Translations under genes and position numbers: made by a program
Shown: positions 36,999 through 48,975 of the stretch, one piece after another
How positions within the stretch are numbered: the stretch's first letter is position 1
Layout of the letters: each line of letters begins with the position of its first letter
Notes under the pieces: generated by a model
The model's database searches: none
Told to the model about the DNA's origin: nothing
The model's input: only the letters and a program-made list of their open reading frames with translations
Assembly: GCA_002914845.1 (NCBI GenBank)
Contig: JXTC01000023.1
Coordinates: 1,158,667-1,222,666 of the forward strand
Source: Trema orientale
Taxonomy: Eukaryota > Streptophyta > Magnoliopsida > Rosales > Cannabaceae
DNA: 64,000 nucleotides
Direction of reading: 5' to 3'

Positions 36999-37900
36999 TG
37001 ACATCCCCCGATCCCACACGCGTATGTACGGATATTCGTAAAAATATTTAGTGAGATCGGGAAACGCCACTCGACTTAGAACTGATTAAATCGGAGAAAA
37101 TTTAAAACTTTTTAAACTTTCTGGGAAGAAAAAGGAAAATTCCACTCACTCATAATTATACATAGTCTGATGTATACGTATATACATACTCACAAAGTGG
37201 ACCTCTCAGAAAAATATACATAATGTACACACACTCTAAACAGAGACAAAATTCTCAATTAGAAAACTACAGCGTCAAAATGCTCATATACACAAGCCGT
37301 GGTCAGAAATTCAGCGCTCCTCCTCTAAACTCACATATGAGCAGTATCATCTGCAATGTAAGAATATTTATGAGTATAAAACTCAGTAAGTAACGGATGC
37401 AGAGTGCACGTGACAGATAACAGATAACCATATGATTGGGATCCCTGTGTATATTATATTGCCTGACAAGACTATGAATCGCATACTGAGCCACTCAGAT
37501 AACTAATAACTAATCATAAGCCATCGTATGGAGGTCTTGAGTCCCAAATATATCTCAAACCCCTCTGTGTACTGTAGAGGTCCTCTCCATACCGCTATCA
37601 GAGTGTTCCCAAAGGAACTAAATATATATATAATGTCCCCGAAGGAACCTAATAATGTCCCAGAAGGAACCAGATATTTGGGCGCTGGCCCGTCACACTC
37701 TATTCACCAATACTCATCAGGCAATATAAATACACCACGTATTCATGTCTCATGTAAAGCATAATGATAGATACGTATGTACACATATGCACAAATTCCA
37801 CATTCACAAATTTCACATTTACAGATTTCACAGATTTACAGAAACGTATAATTTCTTACATTGCAGGTGTGACGTTACTTACCTCGTTTTTGAGCTTTTA
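36999..37900. mobile_element. Candidate LTR-like fragment
   Basis: Starts TGTGACATCCCCCGATCCC right after the left direct repeat, is less AT-rich than its surroundings, and contains an internal short repeat (TGTCCCCGAAGGAACC / TGTCCCAGAAGGAACC, about 37630-37670). TGTGACATCCC is a common start of plant Ty3/gypsy LTRs, but the other end, a TSD and internal domains were not found. Open frames here (for example 37528-37764) are not gene-like. Confidence 0.3.
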
Positions 37901-38079
37901 AATTTCTGCTTGTGAAATACTGGTAGCTCAATGTACAGAGGATGCGTGTCTAAAAATTTCCAGTCACAAAATCTTTTCCTAAAAAATTTCACAATTGAGC
38001 ATACTAGTTGAATTGACTCGCTTAAGAGGACTCTAACAAAAGATAAATAAATTACAAACTAAATTGTCTAATAAAGAAA

Positions 38080-38370
38080 ACTTATCCTTTTGAATCTCGT
38101 ATAAAGCCAAGAAAGCATATATAATGTAATTCAAATGTAAAGCACTAAATGTCAAATTATTATATCTTTATTACAAGTGAACTTACTTTTTGAAATCTCG
38201 TATAAAGCCAAGATTGTATATACATATAATTTAATTTAGGTGTAAAGCATTAAATGTCAAAGTATCATGTCATTACCAAAGGTGTTAAGGCCAAGAAAGT
38301 ACATATATAATTTAATTCAAGTATAAAGAATTAATTGTCAAAGTGTCATATCATTACTAAAGGTGTTCAA
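38080..38370. repeat. Tandem repeat, about 2.5-3 diverged copies
   Basis: Units share TTTTGAAATCTCGTATAAAGCCAA-like starts followed by GTAAAGCA(C/T)TAAATGTCAAA and TATC(A/T)T...ATTAC, at about 38088, 38189 and a partial unit from 38290. Non-coding. Confidence 0.65.
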
Positions 38371-38399
38371 CAATTTCTAATGTATAAGTATACCTCTGT

Positions 38400-40925
38400 A
38401 AACGATAGTATATTTAACCATTAGCAAAACAACAAAACGGGAATAATTTATAACAAATAGTAAGAACCTAATCAATAAAGAAGTAGATCCGTACTTAGCT
38501 TTTTTTTTTTTTTTTTTTTTTTTAAATAGGGACAAGGACAGAAGGATGCAAAACTTAATCAAATAGGCACATATATAAATATATATGGAAATTAGTAATT
38601 ACAGCTCTCTTAATACCGTTAATTAAACTTCTTGAAATCACGACAAAATACACCACAATCTGAAAAGTATATATACAGGTTCTTAAAGGTAAGAAATCGT
38701 CTAAGTGAGGTAGCATATATAATCCTTTGACAAGTATGGGCAAGATTCTCAAGATAACGAGTAAAAGAACAGAAGCAAACCTTGATAAGAAAAAGGGTCA
38801 AAGTATGTCCACTAGTTGCTAATCAGTAAGGAAATGAAGAGGTTCCTATTGTTATAAACCGATTGGAGTACTAAGTGCTCCCGAAACGTGCCGACTTACA
38901 AGGTCGGTTCCAATCCTATCCTTTATCTTTTTTTTTTTTTAATAGAAATTTAAAGTGTAATTAATAAAATGCTACAAAATAGTCTAAAAATACACTTATT
39001 ATTAAATAAGTCTATTGAATAAATATTGAAAATAATTTCAGAAATAACATGTCTAGGACAATTATTAATAAAAGAAAGTTATTTTAAATTTATAACCACA
39101 GTTTCAAATAGGATTATACAATTTATTTAAATTAAGTACTTTCTAATTAAATAACATGTAAAATAATCATATTAGAAACACAAACTTAATGCGCATCAAA
39201 TTTGTACTAATAAGCATAACTTGAGCATTTCACTGCAAAATTAGTAAAAGAGTAATAGTTATAGGATTAACAGATATAACGACTATTCAAAATTATACGT
39301 ATATAAATGACATTATTAAAAACAAATTTATGCAATCATGTCATTATTGGCTCTTTAGTTAGGTGAGGAGCTGGGTGTTGTTTTAGAAATTCAAGATATC
39401 ATAATATTTAAATTATAATTGACTAAAATACTATTCGTATTAATTATTTTGAAGTAACCAAATTGATTCTTTATTGAAATTTTAAATTCAGATGAAAATA
39501 AAGTAAATTAAAATAAAATAAAATAAATTTAATTGAGTAATTAATTTAATTAAATTTATTTTCATATCAATTTTTTTTAAAAAAAATATTAATATCTTTA
39601 GTATGTACAAACATGCATAATTGTAAAAAATATTAATAAGCTCTTTCTATAAATATGCATAATTGTATAATGATGTTTATTTTGGTCATTTTATATTTGC
39701 ACAACAATTCAGTTATATAGTTTACTAAACACTTTAATACAGCTTTTTCAAGTCACAACACTTTGAAATTACAGTTTACTAAACATTCTGCTACTTTACG
39801 CTACTGCAGATCTTTCCTTTAGCACAGCTAAAAGTATTTTCTTTAATATTTACGACTGGCCGGAAAAATATCTCATTCAAACTTCTCCGCGTATAATAGG
39901 AACGCTACTAATTGGAATATCTATGAAAGTAAAGGTCCAAAACTAAGGGACCCTTTGAATGTTAGATTGAAGCAAACTAATGTTCATTGTCCGGGCCCAA
40001 TGAGACATTGACATGTTGATGTTAAATAGACCCAACAAATAAATAATGGACACGAGAAGAATCTTATGTCCTAAGATTTGGCTGTTTTTTCTTTCTTTTC
40101 TTTCTACATTAAGGGTTGTGGAAAGATCATATAAGGCTCAAAAAAAGAAACTGGATTCTTGTTCTTTGTCTATTCAGACTCAATGGGCAATGCCTCAAAT
40201 CAAACCAAGAACTGAAGAAAATATCTGGCTAGCTATAGTATTATGAAATTTGTGATTAAAAAGTGAAATGACGTCCAATTTGGTGTCATAAGATTCAAGG
40301 TTCTTTCATAGTGGGAAAAAAAAAAAAAAAAAAAGAAAACACAAAGCTGGGATACACGTTATGTAACTTTTATCATACACTCAAAGAACCAAGCTGCAAA
40401 AATGAAGAAGAGACAAGCTATGACTATAAAGCTAATTCTCTCTTGATTTTTACACAAGGCATAAATATAAAACACCGGTATTTGGTTCTTCTTGGTACCC
40501 GGAACAAGTTTCAAGTAAATCATTCCCCTTATATGTGTGAAAATTTGCTAAAATTGTTATTTGTTAATTTTAATCCAAGTAGCTAAGTCTTCACAATAAT
40601 GGCTCTGAATAATAATTCATGTAATATCACCAGCATACCCTAGGAAAGAACTTAAATAGAGCAAATAAATAATATACAACTAACCATTAATTATAAATAA
40701 ATAAATAAATAATATAATTGTTGTGGACATTGGTTTTATTGGGAAAAAAAAAAAAAAACTGTCTGAAAATTCTCATATGCTCTCCTGTTGCTTGGACAGA
40801 GCAAAATGTGTTAAGGTTACAAATTTAGAAATCGTATACAAGAAATTGAAAATATAATATCAGAAGGGAAAATTATGCCAAAAAAAGAGAACAATTGTTG
40901 TGTGAACTATTTGAACAACAAAAGT
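38400..40925. other. Intergenic, no gene seen
   Basis: AT-rich with T-run at 38501-38523 and A-runs at about 40316-40334 and 40744-40758. Short open frames (40046-40246, 40311-40586) lack recognisable domains. Confidence 0.5.
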
Positions 40926-40929
40926 TAAA

Positions 40930-41116
40930 TGGTTACAACAATATTTACCCATGAATGGTTACAATGGTTTAAGCCGTTAGATCTAATATCCTAGAGTGGT
41001 GATTAATTTGGTGGTTGGCCAAAAAAATTTAATGTTATTTTTTACCATAAAAAAAATTTAATGCTATCACTACTTTTTTTAGTATCCATTCATGGTAACA
41101 AAAAAATTGTAACTAT
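40930..41116. mobile_element. MITE with GGTTACAA / TTGTAAC termini
   Basis: GGTTACAACAATATTTACCC...CATGAATGG at the left is the imperfect inverse of CCATTCATGG...AAAATTGTAAC at the right, around an AAGCCGTTAGATCTAAT core typical of plant MITEs. The right-end word recurs near 7747-7771. AAAAAAATTTAATG(T/C)TAT is duplicated inside it at 41021-41038 and 41050-41067 around 11 bp (TTTTTACCATA). Confidence 0.55.
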
Positions 41117-41324
41117 TGAGAAGTCCTCCTATATATATATATTTTATATATATCTCCAAAATGAAATCACAAGAACAGTATACTATTCTAGAACAAAATA
41201 TCGAAATTCATAAAGCATGTAAAGTAAAGGGGCAACAAGAATCTTTTAATCATTTCGATCATAAGGCTAAAACTCTAAGCTTTAATAGCAGAGCTTTTCA
41301 CAGTACAATATTATCCATAGTCCA

Positions 41325-42878
41325 CTACTGCCTTGACTCTGGAACTTCTCCATTTTCAGCCTCACCTTCTCCTGACAAATCCTCCAAGGACTTCCCCTTA
41401 GACTCAGGCACCAGGAACGTGAAGAGCACTCCCAAGAAGTTCACCACACCAAGAATTATCAGTGTGTTCCTCACCCCAATCCCTTGTTCAGCGTACTGAA
41501 ACCCGAAAGCCCCGATGATGGCCCCGGCTTTTCCCGCCGCGGCCGATATGCCGTGACAAGTGGACCGCAGCCGCGCCGGGAAAATCTCGGCCGGGACGAC
41601 GAATGTCGTGGCGTTGGGGCCGAAGTTGGCGAAGAAGAAGGTGAGGGAGTACATGACAACGAAGCCGATTCTGTTGTCTTTCAGAGTCCAGTGGTGGTAA
41701 GGAATGGCCAAGGCGAACATGAACACTGTCATGAAGAAAAACCCCATCACTTGGATTGAAAATCTCCCTATTTTGTCAATTAAAGCCACTGTGAACCAAT
41801 AACCCGGAACTGTAGAGCAGAGGGCTATGAGAGTCTGAGCCCTGGCGATTCTGAAGACTTCTTCGAGAGCACTCATAGTTTTGGCCTTCGGGATCCAACC
41901 AATGGCGCTAAAGATGTCCTTTTGGAATAGATTTTGGCTGTAGAAAGCTATGTCCAATAAAAACCAAGTACTTGTTGTTCCAAGCAAATGTAAGCCATGG
42001 CGGCGAAGAAACTGTTTCGAAAACAGCCCGAATTTACCGTCTTCTGTTTGATCCAAATCCTCTACTTTCTCTGGCTCGGCCGCTACTTCGACCTTGAGAA
42101 CTTTAGACATATCGGAGGCGGCTTGTTTCGCATTCTTGGCGACAAGAGCTGTGTACCGAGCAGTCTCCGGCATCCTCATACGCCAATAGTAAGTAAGCAA
42201 AGCCGGGAGAGCTCCAAACATAAGAATTATCCGCCAGACGTAATCCGATTCCGGCACGGTCGATGCAACCGCATCGATTTCGTAAGCCGGAGCGGGGAAT
42301 TTGGCCCTGAAGGCCGAAGAGACGATGATCGCCACCATCCCTCCCGCCAAAATTCCGAAACCTTGCATAGCAAAGACGGCGGCGATGAAAGCGCCACGAG
42401 TCTTTTTGTTGGCGTATTCGGACATGATGGTGGCGGAGAGAGGGTAGTCGCCGCCAATGCCGAAGCCTAGCCAGAATCGGAAGAAACAAAGCGTAGCCAT
42501 GACAGAGGTTGCATCCTTGCCGAAGGAGAGGCCAGAGGCGATGGAACAGAGCACCATGAGCATGAGGGTCATGCCGTAGACCCTTTTTCGGCCTAATTTG
42601 TCTCCGAGCCAACCGAAGAAGAGCTGGCCGGAAAGAGTTCCGCAGAAGGCGACACCATTAACAGCGGCGGAGACGTTTGAAGGAAGCTTTCCGGGCTCTG
42701 AAGATCCTTCCTCGTGGTAGTATATACGGCCGAGAAGTTTGGTGACGAGTGAGATGCAGAAGAGGTCGTATGCGTCGGTAAAGAATCCCATTCCGGCGAT
42801 GATTATGGCCGTGAAATGGTACCATTGGGTTTTGGCCACGTCAAGTGCTGTAAGCACCTGTAATTGCTCCCTCGCCAT
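41325..42878 (-). CDS. PHT1: PHT1-family high-affinity phosphate:H+ symporter
   Basis: Intronless CDS of 517 aa starting MAREQLQVL, the usual PHT1 start. It imports phosphate with protons across the plasma membrane, mainly in root epidermis or arbuscule-hosting cells depending on the member. It is a major-facilitator protein with 12 predicted helices and a long central loop (about 240-290). Visible marks are FTDAYDLF (33-40), the MFS motif [11 protein letters not shown] (92-102), the PHT1 signature [13 protein letters not shown] (142-154), [27 protein letters not shown], and [16 protein letters not shown]. It ends [17 protein letters not shown] plus a short acidic tail. Oddity: at about residues 457-465 the segment [13 protein letters not shown] lacks the ~14-residue hydrophilic KTDxGYPxG-type loop that most PHT1 proteins have between the last two helices; the frame is intact, so this is a clean deletion. 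The exact paralogue cannot be assigned. Minus-strand start context and leader are described separately. Confidence 0.95.
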   Translation of the reverse strand: MAREQLQVLTALDVAKTQWYHFTAIIIAGMGFFTDAYDLFCISLVTKLLGRIYYHEEGSSEPGKLPSNVSAAVNGVAFCGTLSGQLFFGWLGDKLGRKRVYGMTLMLMVLCSIASGLSFGKDATSVMATLCFFRFWLGFGIGGDYPLSATIMSEYANKKTRGAFIAAVFAMQGFGILAGGMVAIIVSSAFRAKFPAPAYEIDAVASTVPESDYVWRIILMFGALPALLTYYWRMRMPETARYTALVAKNAKQAASDMSKVLKVEVAAEPEKVEDLDQTEDGKFGLFSKQFLRRHGLHLLGTTSTWFLLDIAFYSQNLFQKDIFSAIGWIPKAKTMSALEEVFRIARAQTLIALCSTVPGYWFTVALIDKIGRFSIQVMGFFFMTVFMFALAIPYHHWTLKDNRIGFVVMYSLTFFFANFGPNATTFVVPAEIFPARLRSTCHGISAAAGKAGAIIGAFGFQYAEQGIGVRNTLIILGVVNFLGVLFTFLVPESKGKSLEDLSGEGEAENGEVPESRQ

Positions 42879-42916
42879 GATTAGATCAAGTTCTTAGAAG
42901 CTTGCTTTGTTCTGTC

Positions 42917-44996
42917 CTGAAAAATAAGAGAGAAAATAAATATGTGACTTCAGAAAATGGCTCGTTATCATGGTTGTAATATAACAATTATTATACGTGA
43001 CAACATTAGATATGTGACAATATATAATTGTGACCATGACATAGTAAATTCAAGTCCATGTAGTATTGTCATTGTTGCATATGAATAGTAGGATTCTATC
43101 AATAGTGAGTGTCAACTCTAATAGACACCAATTCTAATACACAACTATGATTATGTGACGATATATAATTTTGACTGTAACATGGTAAATTCAAGTCCAT
43201 GTAGTATTGTCAGTGTTGCATATGAATAGTAGGATTCTATCAATAATGAGTGCCAACTCTAATAGACAACTATGATTTATTATGTAGTCTTATTCCTTAT
43301 GTAAGAATAAAGGTGTGTGATTCAAATAAGATCTAGTATAAAGAATGAAATAATGGTATGTCTACAAAACCAATGAGCAAGTAAAAATCTTATGTGTAAA
43401 GAGTGTTTTTATTATAAGCGTATTCAAAACTTGATATTCACATAAGAAAAGAACTGAGTCGGTAATTGACTCGGCCGAGTTTGAATCGTTAGACTCGTGA
43501 TTGCGTAAAGAGACGAAGAAGATCAGCTAATTGGGAAAACGACAAGAAAAAAGGGTGGCCAAAGTTTTCAACTTCCAACCAAAACAAAAGAGCAGGACCA
43601 TATAAGTGAGAAGACCAGTATTTAGGACGAAATAGACCGAAAGGAAATGTGGGACAACGACTATTGAGTAAATGAGCTACATTAAAAGTCTTTGAGAGTA
43701 AGCCAATAAAGTGAAATTGAGACCGTACAAGCCAGTGATGAACGATTTTGATGTTAAAAGGGGAGATGTAGCTGAAATCAGGGAACACATGGACTTGTGT
43801 AGATTTTAATTTTAAATTTTTTTATTCTAGTATTATTCATGATTGTGAATAGTTTATTATTTATGGTGTTGAAAAGTCATTACAAGTCTTGAATGAAAAC
43901 GACAAGAATAACAGATATGGGAGAATAAATAAATTGTGGGAACAAATAATAGAGAGACGCGGGTATGGGTCAAACTGGTCAATATTGATAAGGCTGCAAC
44001 TACACCTACTTGTTTTCCAAAGCGCTTAAATTTGTAGAAAATTAATAACGAGACAAATAAGTTTTCATGCATATCTTCTTTGTAAATAAAACGAAGAAGA
44101 ATGTAGAGGTCAAGGATTTGAGTTATTGGAAGAACAAGAGGTCAAAAACACTAAAAAAACGACCTCGAATGGTTGAAATAACGGGAAGACCCCCCAAAGA
44201 CTTGTTAATTATCATGAGAAAAAAAAGATACAAAACTTAAAAAACTAATAGTTAAAACCCATTATTTTATTAGCTTTACGTTTTGAAAAGCTTAAGAAAA
44301 TGAAAACCCAGAATTCTTTATTTGGGACCTTTATCAACTCTTGCATGCATAACTCATCATCTCTGTTTTTCTTTTCAAAAAAGAAAAATTATGAAAAAGT
44401 GGGGAATATTCTTGAAGAAGAAAAATTAAAGAGGTATACTAGTTTTTCCTCTAGAATTGCTGTGTTTTTAACCATTCACGCACAAAATAGAAATCACGGG
44501 TTTCACGGAAGTGAGGCTATATACGGAACATGTCACATCTTTATTTTTGTGCTTTTAGTTATTATTTGTGATGGAAATAAGTATATATGCTGTTAGAAAC
44601 AGCAAAAGAAAAGGAAAAAAAAAAAAAAAGAAGAAAACCCAATATTTAGTTGTTCAAGATCATACGATAGATGAAGCAATTTTATTGCCGTACTAAGCTG
44701 AAAAGAGAATAATAGTCCTCTACAGTTAATCTTGAGAAAAAGAAAAAGAAAAAGGGTAAAAAAAAAAGGAAGAAGAAGAGAAGAACATAAACAAGCAAAT
44801 AACTTAAAAAAAGTGCTATTTTGAACGACAAGAAATAGTCTCTGCGTTTTGTCAGAGCCAAATGAAGCAGAGTAATAAAAAAATGCGTAAGTGAATATAT
44901 ATATATATATATGTTGGAAAAAAAAAAAAAAAAAAACAGAGTGAGGAAACAGGGGAGAGAGGAGAAGAAGAAGAAAAAGAGAGAAGAGATACGTAC
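42917..44996 (-). other. Predicted 2.08-kb intron in the PHT1 5' leader
   Basis: On the minus strand, TTATTTTTCAG|GACAG lies 38 bp before the ATG, a strong acceptor. A donor GTACGTATC begins at 44996 after a GAAATTCAATAAAAA leader. PHT1 genes often carry an intron just before the start codon. The predicted first exon (44997 to about 45135) contains a (GA)n tract at about 45062-45092. Intron length and exact donor are inferences that RNA reads would settle. Confidence 0.6.
43011..43280. repeat. 141-bp tandem duplication inside the PHT1 leader intron
   Basis: Two copies starting TATGTGAC at 43011 and 43152 share TATATAATT, GGTAAATTCAAGTCCATGTA-like and GAATAGTAGGATTCTATCAA blocks with few differences. 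The second copy is slightly shorter. Confidence 0.85.
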
Positions 44997-45060
44997 TTTT
45001 TATTGAATTTCCTATAACGCTGCTGAGATCTTCTTTTTCGAACAATTTAGAGAGAGAAAG

Positions 45061-45095
<35 letters not shown>

Positions 45096-45164
45096 GAATG
45101 AGAATGAGAAGGAGAATGTGTGTGAGAGCATGGAGACGGAGGAGGGAGGGAAGGGTTTGGTTCC

Positions 45165-45173
45165 GTATTTAAC
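45165..45173 (-). promoter_or_regulatory. TATA-like element of PHT1
   Basis: The minus strand reads GTTAAATAC about 30 bp before the inferred transcription start near 45135 and the purine-rich leader. Weak, position-based call. Confidence 0.35.
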
Positions 45174-45242
45174 TGCAACGGACTCTCTTCAATAACAACT
45201 TATATGTGAATGTCAATGTGTACGGAATCTCTCTTAGCAAAA

Positions 45243-45250
45243 GCATATTC
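45243..45250. promoter_or_regulatory. P1BS (PHR1 site) in the PHT1 promoter
   Basis: GCATATTC matches GNATATNC, about 75 bp upstream of the TATA-like element on the minus strand. PHT1 promoters typically carry P1BS elements through which PHR1 activates them when phosphate is low. Position and gene family agree, which raises confidence above a chance match. Confidence 0.6.
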
Positions 45251-45460
45251 CCCGAAGTTTTACTCCTACTCACCTCCCTTCTCTTTCTTTTTTCCGTTCC
45301 TACTCCTTATTCCTAGTCGGTCAAATTTTTCTTTAAAAATAAATGAAATTACTTTCTATTTATTGTCATGGGATAATATGAAAATAGAAAAAAAAAAAAA
45401 AAACAAACTCTAGCGTTTTCCAAAAAAAAGAAAAAAAAACCTCAAACATTAATAAAACAT

Positions 45461-45624
45461 TTATTTGTGATTATCAAATGTTACCGAATTCACGTATAAC
45501 ATCATAATTGAAGTTAAAAATTTGAAGATTATTTACCCTTTATTATTTGTGATTATCCAATGTGACCGGATTCACATATATCATCATAATTGAAGTTTAA
45601 AATTTGAAGATTATTTACCCTTTT
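45461..45624. repeat. 82-bp tandem duplication upstream of PHT1
   Basis: Copies start TTATTTGTGATTATC at 45461 and 45543 and share ATCATAATTGAAGTT and ATTTGAAGATTATTTACCC. About 90% identity by eye. It lies in the distal PHT1 promoter. Confidence 0.85.
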
Positions 45625-47579
45625 AAATTGTCGATTGGCCTATATAAGTGAATGAAATTTTGAAAAAAAAAAAGCATCTAATATATTTATTTAATATGCT
45701 CTAGTAAATTTTTAGAAATTCTTACAAAATACATTTTCTGTCTTTTTGGATAAAACTTATCATGTTTGGTACACTATATAAGAATTTGTATTTTTATTAA
45801 TTAAATTTATACTTTATTTGATTGTGCTTTTATATTGTTCTATTTAATTTTATATAATATCAAAATCTAATATAACATGGTAAGTATTATCTAATACGTG
45901 AAATGGGTTTGTATTATATCGTATTGTTTTAAGTCTACCCTACATAATTTCCTTATTTTCTCTCTCCTTAATTTCTCTCACTTCACTTTCTCTCTCTTTT
46001 TTTCCTCCCTCATATCACTTATCCCTTTCCAAAGTAGTATTTTTCTAAATACATTTGAAATGATATTTTCTAAATATATATTTGAAAATTGGTATTTAAT
46101 AATTCAATTTTTGAAAAGTCGTAATCTTATAATTGGTATTTTTCTAAATAATATTTTTTAAATGGTATTTTCTAATTGAACTTTAAAAATGGTATTTTTT
46201 TAAATTAACTTGGTCTATTTTTTTTTCCTTGAAAATTCCTATATTTATTTTAAAAAATATCACATTCAAAATTTATTAAGAATCCAATATAACTACTCAC
46301 CAATCATGATATATTTTAATACAAAGTATTAATATAATACAAAACTAAATATGGACTATAATAGAATAATACAATACAATTTAATATAATACATTACAAT
46401 ACAATATAGTACAATACAGCGTACCAAATGTTTGGAGAAAATTATATACTTTTTAAAACTATTTACAAAATAACCTTTTTTTTTAAGTCCATCACGAAAC
46501 CAATTTAGAAAATTTTAAAAAGTGATCATCTACTTAAAAGTCCATTTTCGAGGGTCTAGTTTTTCCTATTCCTCTTTATTTTATCATTATATTGTAGCTA
46601 GTATGTCACTATAATTGCAAAGTATATTATAAATGGAAAACTTTTGTAACTAATATCAAAAACAATATTGTACAATTTACTACGTGTAAATCAAGGCTTG
46701 ATTATCCCTAAATGTTATTTCTATTTGTACATATATATATTTGGGTGAGTTTTCAATGGGTATTTTTGTTTTTGCTCCATGGATGGGTAAATTTGACTAA
46801 TTTGGAAACAAACCTACAATAATAAGTCATCTTATTCAATATATTAATTTCTAATTTTTTTTATTTATTTCTTTTTTAAAAATTTAATTTAAAGTTTAAT
46901 TTTTTAATTACCTTTAATTTAAAACTATATGTATTATTGTATCTTCAATATTTAATAAATTTTTTTTATCGGTAAAATCTAAGGTAGGATAATTTTCATA
47001 TTATGAATAAGTTGTTTTTTTAAATAATAAAAAATGAATAAAACAACTACATTGAAAGAAAATTTGTTTTAAAAAAAATTATGCGTCAAATAGCTTAAAA
47101 TTTGTACATCTTTTGTTGTTGTTGTTTTTTTTTTTTCCTACGAATAAGATAGTTAAGAGTAATTTAGGGTTATTAAGTATTTTTCACTAATTTTATTTCT
47201 TATAAAATAAAGTAAAATAAAATAAATTAACCAATTCATCAGGTTACCCATCTTTTTTATTTTAAATAACTTTCTATATTTATATATTTATTAATTATAA
47301 TAATATTTTTAATAAATCTACTAATATTATTATAGCCATTAGATTACAATCCAATGGCCCAAATTAGAGTACCCATCCATAGAGTAAAAACAAAAATCTC
47401 CATTGAAACATCACCCTATTTGAGTAAAAATATATATATATTTATATATATTTTTTTGTTGAAATAAGAGTGACAATCTATGTTGTGTCGTGTAAACTTA
47501 ATTAAATATTATTTATTTTTGAGTTGATCACGTCTCACTCTCACTGTATAATAAAAACGTCATTAGATATATGCATCAA
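45625..47579. other. Intergenic, no gene seen
   Basis: Very AT-rich, with repeated GGTATTTTTCTAAATA-type words at 46030-46200 that resemble arms of the palindromic MITEs at 31-34 kb, but no complete element. The frame at 45898-46161 is low-complexity. Confidence 0.45.
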
Positions 47580-47628
47580 AACACATGTAAACTTTATCAA
47601 AAAAAAAAAAAAAAGAACACATGTAAAC
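47580..47628 (+). mobile_element. Tail-only retroinsertion with 13-bp TSD
   Basis: AACACATGTAAAC at 47580-47592 and 47616-47628 flanks only TTTATC plus a run of about 16 A and a G. TTATCAAAA is also the 3' end of the full SINE at 19.4 kb, so this may be a nearly complete 5' truncation. Confidence 0.6.
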
Positions 47629-48005
47629 AACATATGTTTTATTGTACTAAGACAAGTTAGCTTATTAATTTTGCGTTTTTCTTTTTATTTACTAGAAATT
47701 CATTACAAATATTTTTATGAAATAATTGATTATTTCACGATGAATTTTAAATAAAAAAATTAATTATTCGAGTCAATTTTGTGGATTCAGTTAACGTGCA
47801 GAGTTTTAAGTTGGCTACAAAATTGCCACCTCTAAAGTTAAGCCATTGGCTTGTCTGTAATACTTTTATTGCTAAAAATGATGATAGAAAATATCTCAAA
47901 ATGTTATTTAGCAGGATCTTCATTGATTTTTAACAAGGAATAATTACATTTTTATACTTTACACTTTTGATTTTTTGTTTATATTTTAGATTTTGGTTAT
48001 TATTA

Positions 48006-48053
48006 ATATTGACCTTTAAATTTTTTTTTGAAAAGATATTGACCTTTAAATTT
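48006..48053 (-). mobile_element. Tail-only insertion with 18-bp duplication
   Basis: ATATTGACCTTTAAATTT occurs at 48006-48023 and 48036-48053, separated by TTTTTTGAAAAG. Read on the minus strand the insert is CTTTTC plus A6. Could also be a simple tandem duplication with filler. Confidence 0.45.
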
Positions 48054-48681
48054 AAATTTATAACAAATATGTATTATCTCTAACTTTTCAAAATTTAAAG
48101 ATATATCTTCAAAACAATCTATTTAAAAATAATAAAAGAAAAAAATGCAAAAGCCTATAATTTCTTTTTTAATATTTAGCTTTACTTATTAATTTTAAAT
48201 AACCTTTAAATTTGAATTTCTTTTTAAATATATAGGTTTGAAATTAAAAAAAAAATATTCTGGTAAACTATATAGTCAAAATTAATGTTTGACCCAAAAA
48301 TGATATAATTTTATTACAAATTTTAAATCTGAATGTTAGTATTGATAATAACATAAATACAATATATAAAATAGATAAATAGTTAAAAATATAGGGTGCA
48401 AAAATATAATTATTATAAAATTCATTTACTATAAAAAAATAAAAAATTTATAAGGCATGTCCCGTACATGTCTAGTGAATGCAATGGTAAAGCCTGCAAT
48501 ACGTCATATTTCTTTTTTTGAGTGAAGTAATTAAAGCTCACAAATTCGGAGTAGAAATATGATTCACCACCTTTTTTTTTTTTCTTTTTTTCCAGAAGCT
48601 CAAACTCTAGTTTGGCTGAAAGAGGTCCTTTAATGGCTAGGTAATGTAATCCTATTTGTAAAGTGGTAATGCTTCTTCTCC

Positions 48682-48975
48682 TAATAAAATATATTCCTTT
48701 GCTACTTCCTTGTATATATTTATATTTTGTTTTTCCAATTAAGGCAGGTATTTTGAATACAAAATTTCAATATTGGAGGTGTAGTGTGATATGAATTTAA
48801 ATTGAAAACTATCCAAGAACCAGAGTTCCCTAATAAAATATATTCCTTTGCTAGTTCCTTGTATGAATGTATATTTTGTTTTTCCAATTAAGGCAAAGGT
48901 TTTGAATATAAAATTTCAATATTGAAGGTGTGGTGTGGTATGGATTTGAATTGAAGACCATCCACACAGAGAGAA
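48682..48975. repeat. 149-bp tandem duplication
   Basis: Copies start TAATAAAATATATTCCTTTG at 48682 and 48831, and share GTTTTTCCAATTAAGGCA, AAATTTCAATATTG and GAAGGTGTGGTGTGATATG-like blocks with scattered differences. Non-coding. Confidence 0.85.

Larger units (their letters stand above)
36943..39602. repeat. ~58-bp near-identical direct repeat flanking 2.5 kb
   Basis: The block containing ATTTATTTTCATATCAATTT followed by T and A runs and ATATTAATAT occurs at about 36943-37000 and 39544-39602 in the same orientation with only a few differences. The intervening DNA holds the LTR-like segment at 37.0-37.9 kb and a tandem repeat at 38.1-38.4 kb. It could be a large segmental duplication remnant or the footprint of a complex insertion. 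Confidence 0.6.

Noticed and set aside
37528..37764. 78-codon frame
   Set aside because: Falls in the LTR-like repeat segment with short internal repeats; no domain.
42103..42612. Long frames overlapping the phosphate transporter on both strands
   Set aside because: Shadows of the PHT1 coding frame.
44593..45045. 150-codon minus-strand frame
   Set aside because: Phe/Ser/Leu homopolymer from A- and T-runs within the PHT1 leader region.
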